The notes beneath the pieces were generated by a model. The model had not been told where the DNA came from, ran no database searches, and saw only the letters and a list, made by a program, of their open reading frames with translations. Position numbers and translations under genes: made by a program. Below, in pieces: positions 38,644 to 48,312 of a DNA stretch of 64,000 bases. The stretch covers positions 1 through 64,000 of the forward strand of contig PDPT01000014.1 of assembly GCA_002746605.1 (NCBI GenBank), written 5' to 3'. The stretch comes from Ignavibacteriota bacterium (GTDB taxonomy: Bacteria > Bacteroidota > Ignavibacteria > Ignavibacteriales > Melioribacteraceae). Positions within the stretch are counted from its first letter, which is position 1, and the number at the start of each line of letters is the position of its first letter.

Positions 38644-39804
38644 TTATGTTAGATTGTATTTGGGTAACCTTACTATAAAACTTGTACCTTTATCAACTTC
38701 ACTTTTAACTGTAATTAATCCTTTATGTAAATCAACAATCTGTTTAACTGTTACCAAGCCAAAACCTGTGCCCGGTAAATTATTGGTTTTTATTTTATTA
38801 AATTTATCGAACAAATCAGGTAATTTTTCTTGTGGAATTCCTATTCCCGTATCACTTATAATTACTTCCACTTCTTTTAGAAATTCGTGTAATAAAACTA
38901 TTACTCTGCCGTTCTTGTTTGTAAACTTAACTGAATTAGATAAAATGTAATCAAACACTTTTTTTATTCTGACCGGATCAGCATATATTATCAATTCCGA
39001 TTCAGGCAAATTGCAAGTAAAAATAATTTCTTTTTTACTTAGTTCTTTTTCATATTTTACTGCACATTCTTTAAGAACTTCTATAAGGTTTACTGACTCT
39101 TTAGCAAGATTTCTTTTTTCGCTTTCGAGTTCAGAAAAATCCAATACATCATTTATTAGTTTAGCAAGTCTTTTGCTTTCAGTTAAAATTACATCATTAA
39201 ATTCTTTAATTGATTCTTTTGTTAAGTTATTATCATCTAAAATGGTTTCGGAAAAACCTATTATTGAAGCGAGCGGCGTTCGTAATTCGTGCGAAACATT
39301 TGAGATAAATTCATTTTTAAGTGTATTCAATTCATTTAGAATACTTATCTGTTGTTTTGCTCTATCTCGTTCAATATGGTTTATTCTGTTTGCTTCTTTT
39401 AATTGTGATGATAAATCTTCACTTTTTTTTATGAGTAAATTATGTTCGGTTTTATCTTTTCCTATACCAAGCAGTTCTATTAAATTATCATCTTTAATTA
39501 ATGGCAAAATTGTAAATTGATATAACTTTTCGATACTTACTTTGGGAATTATTTCAATTTCAAAATCAACCTTATTTTTCTCGGCAATAATTTTCTGAAA
39601 TACTTCACCAGCTTTTAATTTACTCTGATTACTTACAATATCTAAAAAATGTTTGCTCAGTAATTCATCCTTACTGAATTTCAACTCTTTCATTCCGAAA
39701 TCATTTATAAATATAAATTTGCCTGATTTATCTAACCTGAAAATAATTTCATGGGATAATCCTGCAAACAATGCAAAATATTCGGAGTCTAAGTTATTTG
39801 CCAT
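38644..39804 (-). CDS. Soluble PAS-domain sensor histidine kinase
   Basis: 386 residues with no transmembrane segment, so it senses an internal signal. PAS domain about 10-125 (FAGLSHEIIFRLDKSGKFIF), coiled linker, H-box NVSHELRTPLASIIGF, N-box LSNSVKFTN, G1 ISDTGIGIP and G2 GTGFGLVTVK. All catalytic boxes are intact. It is first in an operon that continues to an NtrC-type regulator and a receiver-phosphatase, either of which may accept its phosphate. Confidence 0.92.
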   Translation of the reverse strand: MANNLDSEYFALFAGLSHEIIFRLDKSGKFIFINDFGMKELKFSKDELLSKHFLDIVSNQSKLKAGEVFQKIIAEKNKVDFEIEIIPKVSIEKLYQFTILPLIKDDNLIELLGIGKDKTEHNLLIKKSEDLSSQLKEANRINHIERDRAKQQISILNELNTLKNEFISNVSHELRTPLASIIGFSETILDDNNLTKESIKEFNDVILTESKRLAKLINDVLDFSELESEKRNLAKESVNLIEVLKECAVKYEKELSKKEIIFTCNLPESELIIYADPVRIKKVFDYILSNSVKFTNKNGRVIVLLHEFLKEVEVIISDTGIGIPQEKLPDLFDKFNKIKTNNLPGTGFGLVTVKQIVDLHKGLITVKSEVDKGTSFIVRLPKYNLT

Positions 39805-40030
39805 TATTTTTTTCTAAAACTTTTTTAGAATTTGTATTCTTATCATATTAATACAAATGTATTACTATTAAACAATCGACAAAAAAAATTTTTTTTTGAG
39901 GTTCTTTTTTAATTTTTTATTATTTATGCTTTCTTTTTTTATCAACTAAATCTCATAGTGATTATAATTATCAAAAAAAAAGCTAAATGTGAAAGGTTAA
40001 TGGTGAAAATGAACAATAATCTATAAGTCA

Positions 40031-40060
40031 GTTATTGCGAGTGTAACAAAGAAATCTCAT
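40031..40060 (+). repeat. REP-like half element
   Basis: gttattgcgagtgtaacaaa followed by gaaatctcat matches the core of the elements at 2870 and 34192 (attgcgag...aagcaatctc). The following text ggaaaaactgcaa also resembles the 34192 copy. Only one arm is visible. Confidence 0.5.
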
Positions 40061-40136
40061 AAATGTGGGAAAAACTGCAAAATATTTTTCAGTCTCTCTT
40101 TATATTTTGCGTCTTATACTTCAAGTCTTATCCGTC

Positions 40137-40208
40137 AGTTAACGGATTAACATTTTGATTCTTTTCTCTCAATTTTTATCAATTTATTTATTGGTTAATC
40201 CGTTAACT
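40137..40208. repeat. Perfect 15-bp inverted repeat with 42-base spacer
   Basis: The arm agttaacggattaac (40137-40151) is the exact reverse complement of gttaatccgttaact (40194-40208). It lies about 90 bases beyond the 3' end of the giant coiled-coil gene. There is no U-run, so it is not a typical intrinsic terminator. Confidence 0.75.
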
Positions 40209-40296
40209 AATTGAATATTTTCTTAAATTATATATTAAGTATTTAGCTTAATAAATTTTATCGTTCTTTTATTTCTTTTGAGAATTTTGAAAAATC

Positions 40297-43200
40297 TTAT
40301 TCATAACTTTGAATAGCTTCTTCAAGATTATCGTATAATTTAAAAACTCTATCCATTCTTGTAATATAAAACATTGAAGATTCTGTATTATCGCCCCAAA
40401 CTATTCTTAAATCACCATTTTGGGACATTGATTTTTTAAGAGCACTAACTAAAACTCCCAGTACTGTAGAGTCTACAAACTCACACTCATTTAGGTCTAT
40501 TACCAATTTTACTTTACCTCCATCAATAAGTGCGTTCAAATATTCTTTGAATCTTGCTGCAATATCTAAAGTTGCTCTTGGCACATGTAATGTAACTACA
40601 CTAACTTCTCCGTATAACAGATGTACAAATTCGGCATAATTAGGAAGCGAAATAACTTCTTCATCCGGACTATCCAATGCATCATCATAAATTTCAGATT
40701 CTTCACTTTCTTCAGCAGAATTTAGAATATCATCTTCTGAACTCTCAAACTCTTCATCATCAAAAAATTCTTCGGTTATGTTTTCTTCATTAGTTTCATC
40801 TTCCTTGATATCATCTTCTTCCTCTTCTTCGGTTATGGCATCAAGAACTTCAGTTTCTTCATCTTCTTCAATATCATTCAAAAAATTTACTTCGTCGTCT
40901 TCGATAGCTTGATCTTCGAGCTCATTTTCATCTGGAGTATCAAAATCATTTGTTTCGTTAAAATTTATTACTTCAACTTCTTCGTCTATTATTTTAACTT
41001 CTTCCGATTCATTATCTTTCAGATCCGAAATTTCATCATTGTTCGCAATAAACTCAAGATTATCAACATCTGTAGCTTCTTGATTTGCTTGGGAATCTAT
41101 TTTCTTTTTAAGTTCTTCAATTTCTCGTTCCAAACGTGTTCTAGCTTCTAAATTTTTATTTGCCTCTAGTTTATAATTATTTTTAGAAGCGGTCAATTTT
41201 TCTATTTCATGTTTACTATCTTCAAGTTGTTCGGTAACTTTTATGTAAGCAATTTCTTTTTCAGTTTTTTCTAATTTAATTTTTGACAGTTTTTGTTCTA
41301 TTGCTTCAATTTTAGCATTAGAGGTGCCGTTGTTTTCATTTTCTTTATAAAAATTTATTTCTTGTTCCAGCTTTGTAATTTTTTCTTTGTATTCATTTAT
41401 CTTACTCTCATCAGTATTGGAAGATTGTTCTGCAAGTTTATCAATTTTATCTTCAAATTCTTTAATTTTTGATGAAAGTTCATTTATCAGTTCATCTTTT
41501 TGTTTGATGTTTTCTTCGTAGCCTTTAATTTTTTCATCAACGTCATTACTTTTTTCATTATTTCTATCTTCTTCAAATTGTGAAATAATATTTTGATAGT
41601 TGGCAATCTCTTTTTCTTTTTCCGAAATTACCTCTTCATTTTCGCCTACTTTTGTTGTTAAACTACGTATTACATTTTCAAGTTTTGTTACTTTATTTTT
41701 TTGTTCTTCACTCACAAAATCAGTACTACCTATTATTTGCTCTAATTCTTTGATTTTGTTAGCGTTGTTGTTTATTTCTTCCTTAAGATTTTTATTTTCT
41801 TCATTTTTAATTGAATTTTCTAAAATTAAATTTTGTAATTCATTTTCTATTCTACTTTTTTCTTCAAGGAAACTATTTTGTTCATTTTCTAATTTTACCA
41901 AATCAGAAATTTTTTCTCTTTTTTCATCTAAAATTTTATTTTTTTCTTCCAATTCATTATTTACAGTTTCCAATTGTCCCAAAATATATTGCATTTCACT
42001 TTCTTGAGCATTTGTTGCTTCGTTATAACCTTTTTGAAGCAATTTTACTTTTTCTTCCAGTGAAAATATTTTGTTTAGAAGTTCTTCGTTATGTTTTATT
42101 TTTTCTTTCAACAAACTCTTAACTTCATCTTTCTCGGAGTCTATATTCGATTGAACCTGTCCGATTACTTTCTCTCGATCCTCTAATGATTTTTCTAATT
42201 CAGCAACTCTTCTTTTAAGTTGAATTCTCGCTTCCAATTCTTCATTATACAAATCAGTCAGATCATTTTTTTCTTTAAAAATCGAATCAAATTTAAGCTG
42301 AAGCTCTTCAAGTTCGGATGAATTATCCTTTTTAGGATTTTCTAAATTGGAGTTTAATGAAACAATTTCGGTTTCGGCTTTACTCAACTTTTCGTTCAAT
42401 TCAAAAATTTTCTCTTCATTTGTTATTTTTTCCGAGTGAAGTTTATCTAAACTATTATTTAATTTTAGAACTTCTTCTTCTTTTACTTGTAAATTTGTTT
42501 CAATTTCATCATTTTCATTATTTAACTTTTCTATTTGTTCTTTTTTATTTAATATTTCATTGTTCAACTCACAAATATGTTCCTCGCGTAAGTCTATTTG
42601 ATATTTGAACTTAACCAATTCAGTTTCAGAAATATTTTTATTATGTTTAAATTCATTTATTTTAGAAGTAAGCTCAAATATTTCGTTTGTTTTTTCTTCT
42701 AAAGAATTATTCAATCTGCTGATTTCGCTTTCCATTTCTCCAATTTTCTTATCTTTATCTTCAATTTCAGCCGCAATTTCTATCTTGGAGTTTTTTGTTT
42801 CTTCTATTTTTATATTTATTTCATTCTGAATTTCTTCAAGATTTTTTATTTTCTCTTTTAATCCTTCATTTTGAGCTAAAACCACTAAATTTTTCTCTTT
42901 TAGATTTTCAAACTCTTCCAGTTTTTCATTAACACTTTCACTAATTTTTTCTTTTTCTGAAATTGCCTCAGTATAAATTTTATTAAGTTCTTGGTAATTT
43001 TGCGTTAGTTCAGTAATTTCATTATTAAGTTGATTATTTTTTTCGGTCAGCTCAAAATTTTCTTTAATGAATTTCTCCAGCTCTTCCGCTTTTTGTAGAT
43101 TTTCTTGAATTGAAGTTTCGCGTTGTTCGTTAACCTCTAATAATTTTTCTTCCAGTTCCTTGGTTTTTTCTTCTATATTATTTAGAACTTGAACTTTATC

Positions 43201-45606
43201 ATTTATTCTGGTTACTTCTTCGGTTAATGCTTTTATTTTTGCTTCGGATATTTCTAAGTTTTTAGCTTGCTCTATTATAATTGCATCTTTTTTTCTGTTA
43301 TTCTCAATTATACTGTTCTTTTCACTCTGTACTTTACTTAAATTATTTGATTGGTTACTAATAACTTCATTTTTTTGTTCTAAAGCAATGTAAAGATTTT
43401 TATTTTTGGCTACAAGGTCTTTTATTTTTTGATCTAACTTATTATTTTTTTGTAAGTTAGACTCTAATTCACCTTCACTAGTTGCTATCTTTTCTGAATT
43501 TTGAGATAATTTATTTTTTATATCATTATTTTCAGATAAAAGTGTTTCATTTTCATTTCTTAATGATTTTATACTTTCAGTTAGATTTTCAATTTGACTA
43601 TTTGCTTTTCTTTCAAAATCACTAAGTTCAGTTATTCTTTTAAATTGTCTATCAATAATTTCTTGTTTCTTATTATCGGCTTCTCTTAAAAAGTTTTCTT
43701 TATTTTTTAACTCTTCTATATGTTCTTTTTGTTTAGCAATCAAATCATTCTTACGGCTGTCAGCTTTTATCTGCTCTTCATCCACCTTAGTTTGGGTACC
43801 ATCATTTTGAGTTTCAGCACCTTTTTCTAGCGATACATTTTGTGTATTATTTTCAGGATTTTGAAATTTTTGTTTTAGTTCCACAATATCTTTTTCCAAA
43901 GAAAAAGTTGATTCTTTATATTTTTGCTCAATTTCGTGCAATTTTAATTGCAATTCTTCCATTGCAGAAATTTTGTATGATTTTGATGAATTATTATTAA
44001 TTAAATCATTTACGGATATTTGTTTTTCTTCTTTCACGATATTCATGTCACTTAATTTTTTATTAATATAATTTTCTTTTTCTTTTATTTGATTTAAAGT
44101 GCTGCTATATTTTTTTTCTATTTCTGCAACTTTTTTATTTAACTTTTCTATAATATTGTTTTTTTCTTTTTCTGTGTTTTCGTATTTATCATTAATATTA
44201 GAAAGTTTTTCAATTGTTGTTTCTTGTTTTTTTCTAAATTTTCGCAAGTTACGAATTTCTTCTTCGTATTTTTGCATTGCCGCTTTTAGTTCATCATTTA
44301 GCATTGCTTTTTCTTCTATTTCTTCCGAATATTTTTTGCTTTCAATTTCAAAGTCTTTTAACCGCTCTTTCAGTTTTAGTATTTCGTTTTCATATTTTTG
44401 ATTTGTTGCTGCCAGTTTTGTTAGTTCATTTTCTTTTTTGATTATTTGTTCTTCTTTTTCGGATAAAATTTTTATTTTATCTGATAAAACTTCAATCTTT
44501 TTAAGAGCAATATCATATTCTGCTTTTATTTTTAAAAAATCTTTCTCTTTATCAGCCAACAAATCTTTCTGCTTAACAAACAAGGTTTCTTTTTCATTAA
44601 AATCATTTAAAATGCTGTTCAAACTATCAATTTCTTTAACATAATCGTAAATTTTATGTTCATATTCTTTCTTTATCTCATCAGTTTCGTTCTTATGAAC
44701 TTGCATTTTTTCTTTGAGTTCTTTTTTAATTCCCTCTAACTCATTATTTTTTTCAATTAGTTTTGCAGAAAGATTAGAATCATTTTGCTCAAATTCATCT
44801 AATTTATTTTCTAAGTTGTTTATTTTTTCAAGATAATTATCAATCCTCTTTTTACTTTTTTCTTCGGTTTCCAACAAATTACTTAATTGTTCATTCTGCA
44901 TATCCAACATTTTCGTAAGTTGTTCATGCGAATTTTGATAATCTTCCAACCGTTTGTACAAAGAAGTTATTTTTAATTCTTTTTGTTTCAGTAACTTGTT
45001 ATAATTTTCAATTTTTTTTGAAATATCTTCTATTTCATGCTCTTTTAACAAATTTTGGTCAGGAGAAACCGAAGAATCATCTTTTGCCTTATTATCAATA
45101 CCATTAATATCGAAAATAGACGCTTCAATTTTACCTTGTTCATCAATTTTTATTGCAATTTCATAAAGTTTTTCGAGATTTTCTTTTGCTTCTATGTTAT
45201 TGTCATCTAAAGCTTCTTTTAAGTTCTCAAAAATTTCTTTGTGATTTTTAAGTAAAATATCTAAATGATCTTTTGCCAATACAATTATTTTGGAATCTTT
45301 TCTGCTCAATGCTGTTGAAACTCTTGGTTGTTTACTAAAAAATTCTTCTTGACCAAAAAATTCTTTAGGAAGAATACTTTTAGAAAGAGTTTCATCAAAA
45401 CTTATTTTTGTAAGCAGACTTATTTCACCTTCAATAACTAAAAAGATTGACTCTGAAAAATCACCGGATTTATAGATTATTTCTCCCTCATCCAATAATC
45501 TTTCTTTAAGATCCAAATCTTCAAGTAATATTGTAGAAATATTTGTATTCTTAAATAATTTATTATTTTTTAATTCAGTATTCAGCTGATCTTGCACAGG
45601 TTTCAA
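40297..45606 (-). CDS. Giant protein: cyclic-nucleotide-binding domain, long coiled coil, acidic segment, STAS domain
   Basis: 1769 residues. Residues about 15-135 are a cNMP-binding beta-roll (GEIIYKSGDFSESIFLVIEG, EFFGQEEFF); the usual phosphate-cassette Arg is not obvious, so ligand binding is uncertain. Residues about 180-1540 are almost unbroken Glu/Lys/Asn-rich coiled coil. A strongly acidic stretch follows (about 1540-1660). The last 105 residues are a STAS domain with LVIDLNECEFVDSTVLGVL, where DST matches the phosphorylatable Ser position of RsbV-like proteins. No signal peptide or membrane helix. Monocistronic. It might be a cytoplasmic scaffold that links a ligand signal to partner switching; this role is inference. 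Confidence 0.85.
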   Translation of the reverse strand: MKPVQDQLNTELKNNKLFKNTNISTILLEDLDLKERLLDEGEIIYKSGDFSESIFLVIEGEISLLTKISFDETLSKSILPKEFFGQEEFFSKQPRVSTALSRKDSKIIVLAKDHLDILLKNHKEIFENLKEALDDNNIEAKENLEKLYEIAIKIDEQGKIEASIFDINGIDNKAKDDSSVSPDQNLLKEHEIEDISKKIENYNKLLKQKELKITSLYKRLEDYQNSHEQLTKMLDMQNEQLSNLLETEEKSKKRIDNYLEKINNLENKLDEFEQNDSNLSAKLIEKNNELEGIKKELKEKMQVHKNETDEIKKEYEHKIYDYVKEIDSLNSILNDFNEKETLFVKQKDLLADKEKDFLKIKAEYDIALKKIEVLSDKIKILSEKEEQIIKKENELTKLAATNQKYENEILKLKERLKDFEIESKKYSEEIEEKAMLNDELKAAMQKYEEEIRNLRKFRKKQETTIEKLSNINDKYENTEKEKNNIIEKLNKKVAEIEKKYSSTLNQIKEKENYINKKLSDMNIVKEEKQISVNDLINNNSSKSYKISAMEELQLKLHEIEQKYKESTFSLEKDIVELKQKFQNPENNTQNVSLEKGAETQNDGTQTKVDEEQIKADSRKNDLIAKQKEHIEELKNKENFLREADNKKQEIIDRQFKRITELSDFERKANSQIENLTESIKSLRNENETLLSENNDIKNKLSQNSEKIATSEGELESNLQKNNKLDQKIKDLVAKNKNLYIALEQKNEVISNQSNNLSKVQSEKNSIIENNRKKDAIIIEQAKNLEISEAKIKALTEEVTRINDKVQVLNNIEEKTKELEEKLLEVNEQRETSIQENLQKAEELEKFIKENFELTEKNNQLNNEITELTQNYQELNKIYTEAISEKEKISESVNEKLEEFENLKEKNLVVLAQNEGLKEKIKNLEEIQNEINIKIEETKNSKIEIAAEIEDKDKKIGEMESEISRLNNSLEEKTNEIFELTSKINEFKHNKNISETELVKFKYQIDLREEHICELNNEILNKKEQIEKLNNENDEIETNLQVKEEEVLKLNNSLDKLHSEKITNEEKIFELNEKLSKAETEIVSLNSNLENPKKDNSSELEELQLKFDSIFKEKNDLTDLYNEELEARIQLKRRVAELEKSLEDREKVIGQVQSNIDSEKDEVKSLLKEKIKHNEELLNKIFSLEEKVKLLQKGYNEATNAQESEMQYILGQLETVNNELEEKNKILDEKREKISDLVKLENEQNSFLEEKSRIENELQNLILENSIKNEENKNLKEEINNNANKIKELEQIIGSTDFVSEEQKNKVTKLENVIRSLTTKVGENEEVISEKEKEIANYQNIISQFEEDRNNEKSNDVDEKIKGYEENIKQKDELINELSSKIKEFEDKIDKLAEQSSNTDESKINEYKEKITKLEQEINFYKENENNGTSNAKIEAIEQKLSKIKLEKTEKEIAYIKVTEQLEDSKHEIEKLTASKNNYKLEANKNLEARTRLEREIEELKKKIDSQANQEATDVDNLEFIANNDEISDLKDNESEEVKIIDEEVEVINFNETNDFDTPDENELEDQAIEDDEVNFLNDIEEDEETEVLDAITEEEEEDDIKEDETNEENITEEFFDDEEFESSEDDILNSAEESEESEIYDDALDSPDEEVISLPNYAEFVHLLYGEVSVVTLHVPRATLDIAARFKEYLNALIDGGKVKLVIDLNECEFVDSTVLGVLVSALKKSMSQNGDLRIVWGDNTESSMFYITRMDRVFKLYDNLEEAIQSYE

Positions 45607-46061
45607 CCTTTTTGGCTTAATAAGTAAATATTATCGCAAATTTTAATTGTATTTTTAGATTGTTAAAAAAAATTAAATTTATTAATTATAGTAGTATCAA
45701 TTTGTATGCCGAATGAAAATAAAACTATCAAACGAATTTTTTATGATTCTCTTAACAAAATAACATTAAAAAAATCAGTTTCAATTTGTTTTTTAGATTT
45801 TAATATTATAGTTAATATACTTTAACTTACTGAAACTACTAAACAAATAAAATAATGGAAACGGTCAAAATTAGAAAGTAGGCTATTATTAGCCTATAAA
45901 TTGATAAAGATTATTTAGAATAATACGTTCAGTAATCATTTAATAGTAAGTTTTTTAATAATTTTGAGATTTCTTGTAAATAAAATGGTATTAAGTTCGG
46001 AATAAATTCCAGGATTGATACCATTTTTTTTAATCACAAATTAATTTATTTTATTGATTTT
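45607..46061. other. 455-base intergenic region between the giant gene and dsbD
   Basis: No gene seen. It holds a small perfect hairpin at 45879-45896 (taggcta, loop ttat, tagccta) and a larger nested hairpin at 45982-46027 described separately. The promoter of the giant gene should lie at the left end. Confidence 0.55.
45982..46027 (-). terminator. Nested hairpin, probable terminator of the dsbD gene
   Basis: Outer arms aaaatggtat (45982-45991) and ataccatttt (46018-46027) are perfect complements. Inside is a second perfect stem, ggaa/ttcc around taaa. On the minus strand it lies about 35 bases after the dsbD stop and is followed by a short U-rich run. Confidence 0.65.
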
Positions 46062-47936
46062 TTAGAGTTTTTCTAAAGCTTCAATAACGATAGATGGTGT
46101 TAAGATTTCAGGTAAAACTATAGGCTCTTTTCCATTTTTAGGATATAAAATATAAAGCGGAACACTATTTCTATCAAACTCTTCGAGAGCCTTGGTAATT
46201 ATTTCGTCTCTGTTTGTCCAATCTGCAATTAAAGTTATAACACCTTTTTCTTTAAATTTCTTCTCGACCTCTGAATCATGCAGAGCTACTTTTTTGTTTG
46301 TTTGGCAGCTTAAACACCATTTAGCCGTAAAATCTACAAAAACGGCTTTATTTTCGTTTCTTAACTCTGCTACTAATTCAGGTGAAAACTTACCCCAAAT
46401 ATCTGAGTACGAATTACTTGCAGTAAGTTTATTAGATTCATCCGATACATTTTCAATTGTTTTGTAACCTGCACCAAGCACTAAAATAGCTGCAACAATA
46501 AAAGCTATTGTTCTTGTTTTTTTAGTGTTCATCAGGGTTCCCCATCTGCCCCAAACCCAAGCACCAATTGAAGCAAACATTAAAGCAAACAACAAAATAA
46601 TTATACTATCGGAAACAACTTGACTACTTAAAACCCAAATTAACCAAATTGCTGTAGCAACGAGTAAGAAACCCATAAATTGTTTCATTGTTTCCATCCA
46701 AGCACCGGGTTTTGGAATAAATTTTAACAGTTTGGGAAATGCAGTTATTAAAAGGTAAGGGAACGCCATTCCTAATCCGATTGCAGTAAAAACAATAATT
46801 GAAATAAGTGCAGGCTGGCTTATTGCAAAACCTAATGCTGATCCCATAAATGGTGCCGTACAAGGTGTTGCCACAACTGTAGCCATTATGCCGCTAAAAA
46901 ATGAACCGGAATATCCTGACTTTGATGTTACGTTTTGTCCCGCTCCAGTTAAGGAAGTTCCTATTTCAAAAACACCGAATAAACTTAATCCGAAAAGGAA
47001 CATTAAGAAAACAAGTATTACTATAAAAACGGGAGATTGTAGTTGAAATCCCCAGCCTATTGATTCGCCGCCTGCTCTCAGAATTAGTAATAATCCCGCA
47101 AGAATCCAAAATGAAACGAGAACGCCAAGTGTAAAAACCAATCCGTGTTTAAAAACTGTTTCTTTAGCTTCGTTAGCTTGTTGAACCAGTCCGAGAATTT
47201 TAATTGAAAGAACCGGCAGAACACAAGGCATTAAATTTAAAATCATACCGCCGAGAAAAGCTCCTAAAATAATTATAAATAAACCTTTTGATTCTTTCTT
47301 TTTGGTCACTACTTTTTTTATATTTTCTTTTGCAGAAACATCTTTATTTTCTGCATCAACTTTTACTTTTTCTTGAGTTTTTACTTCTTCTTTGGCTGTT
47401 TTCTCTCCAAAAGTATTTTCCTCTTTATCATCTTCTTTTTTAAGAGTAACATCTGCTTCGCTTTTTATTTGATCTTGCTTTATTGTTAGCTCTGTATTTG
47501 CTTCTGCCAAAGTTGGCGGTAAACAACTTCTATCGTTACAAGATTGATAATTCAATTTTACATTTATTGGTGTAGTACCTTTTTTTACAGCTTTTAGAAT
47601 TAAAACAAATTTAATTGTACCTTCATAACATGAAATAGGTTTTTCGGAAATAGATAATTTTAAATCAAGAGGTTTAGGATATTTTACTTCGAGCAATTCA
47701 ATTCCGTTACCTTCTGCTTTTATTACGCTGGGAATTAAAAATTTCTCTCGCGGTGTGTTAGAATTTATATGCCATCCTTCATCAACTGTAGCATTTACAG
47801 TTAGTTCAAAGGTTTCGCCGACCTGCAAATTTTCCGAAATTTTATCAATTTTGAGAGTTACTTTTTCAAATTGAGGTTGTCCTAAAATTGAACCGAAAGT
47901 TAAAAAGAAAATTAAAAGAGCGGATTTTAATCTCAT
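46062..47936 (-). CDS. dsbD: DsbD-like thiol:disulfide interchange protein
   Basis: Carries electrons from cytoplasmic thioredoxin to periplasmic partners. N-terminal periplasmic domain with signal peptide and Cys pair region (SCNDRSCLPP), a Lys/Glu-rich linker, eight-helix membrane domain with MPCVLPVLSIKILG and ATPCTAPFMGSALGF, and a C-terminal thioredoxin domain with KWCLSCQTNK. The frame is open to 47981, but the ATG at 47936 has ggag 7 bases upstream and gives a clean signal peptide, so it is preferred. About 624 residues. No cytochrome c maturation gene is adjacent. Confidence 0.92.
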   Translation of the reverse strand: MRLKSALLIFFLTFGSILGQPQFEKVTLKIDKISENLQVGETFELTVNATVDEGWHINSNTPREKFLIPSVIKAEGNGIELLEVKYPKPLDLKLSISEKPISCYEGTIKFVLILKAVKKGTTPINVKLNYQSCNDRSCLPPTLAEANTELTIKQDQIKSEADVTLKKEDDKEENTFGEKTAKEEVKTQEKVKVDAENKDVSAKENIKKVVTKKKESKGLFIIILGAFLGGMILNLMPCVLPVLSIKILGLVQQANEAKETVFKHGLVFTLGVLVSFWILAGLLLILRAGGESIGWGFQLQSPVFIVILVFLMFLFGLSLFGVFEIGTSLTGAGQNVTSKSGYSGSFFSGIMATVVATPCTAPFMGSALGFAISQPALISIIVFTAIGLGMAFPYLLITAFPKLLKFIPKPGAWMETMKQFMGFLLVATAIWLIWVLSSQVVSDSIIILLFALMFASIGAWVWGRWGTLMNTKKTRTIAFIVAAILVLGAGYKTIENVSDESNKLTASNSYSDIWGKFSPELVAELRNENKAVFVDFTAKWCLSCQTNKKVALHDSEVEKKFKEKGVITLIADWTNRDEIITKALEEFDRNSVPLYILYPKNGKEPIVLPEILTPSIVIEALEKL

Positions 47937-47981
47937 TACATATCTCCACTTAATATTTTTTAAATTAAAATAATTATACAA

Positions 47982-48282
47982 TATAAAAAATTTTATGTTC
48001 TATTTTTTATAAACACTTGTAAAGTAAGACTAATAAGTATTGAAAATTTATTATGGCTATAAATTAATTTTGTAAAAAATTGAATAAGAGAAAATAGTCT
48101 AAAGAAAAAATAATTCTATTTTTGAGCACCGATTTTCAGTTATTCTTTCTCTTTTATTTACATGTCTTTCTTTAGTTTTCAGTACTTAATAATAAGAATT
48201 GCTGTTCATTTTCTAAAGCTTTTCGGTTATAAAAATCATAATTTTAATCAAAATAACTCCTTTTTTATTTAAATTTGTAGAT
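47982..48282. other. Divergent intergenic region, nothing recognised
   Basis: About 300 AT-rich bases between the divergent dsbD and peptidase genes. It must hold both promoters, but no motif could be assigned with confidence. Confidence 0.45.
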
Positions 48283-48312
48283 ATGTTAAATTCAATGCAA
48301 AACAGATATAAA

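Larger units (their letters stand above)
39805..40296. other. 492-base intergenic region with repeats, no gene
   Basis: Very AT-rich. It contains a REP-like half element (40031-40060) and a perfect 15-bp inverted repeat (40137-40208), each listed separately. It probably holds the promoter of the histidine kinase operon at its left end. No coding frame was seen. Confidence 0.6.

Noticed and set aside
40909..44644. Several open frames of 68-135 codons on the plus strand opposite the giant coiled-coil gene
   Set aside because: They are Ser/Phe/Ile-rich mirror translations of Glu/Lys/Asn codons and show no independent signals.
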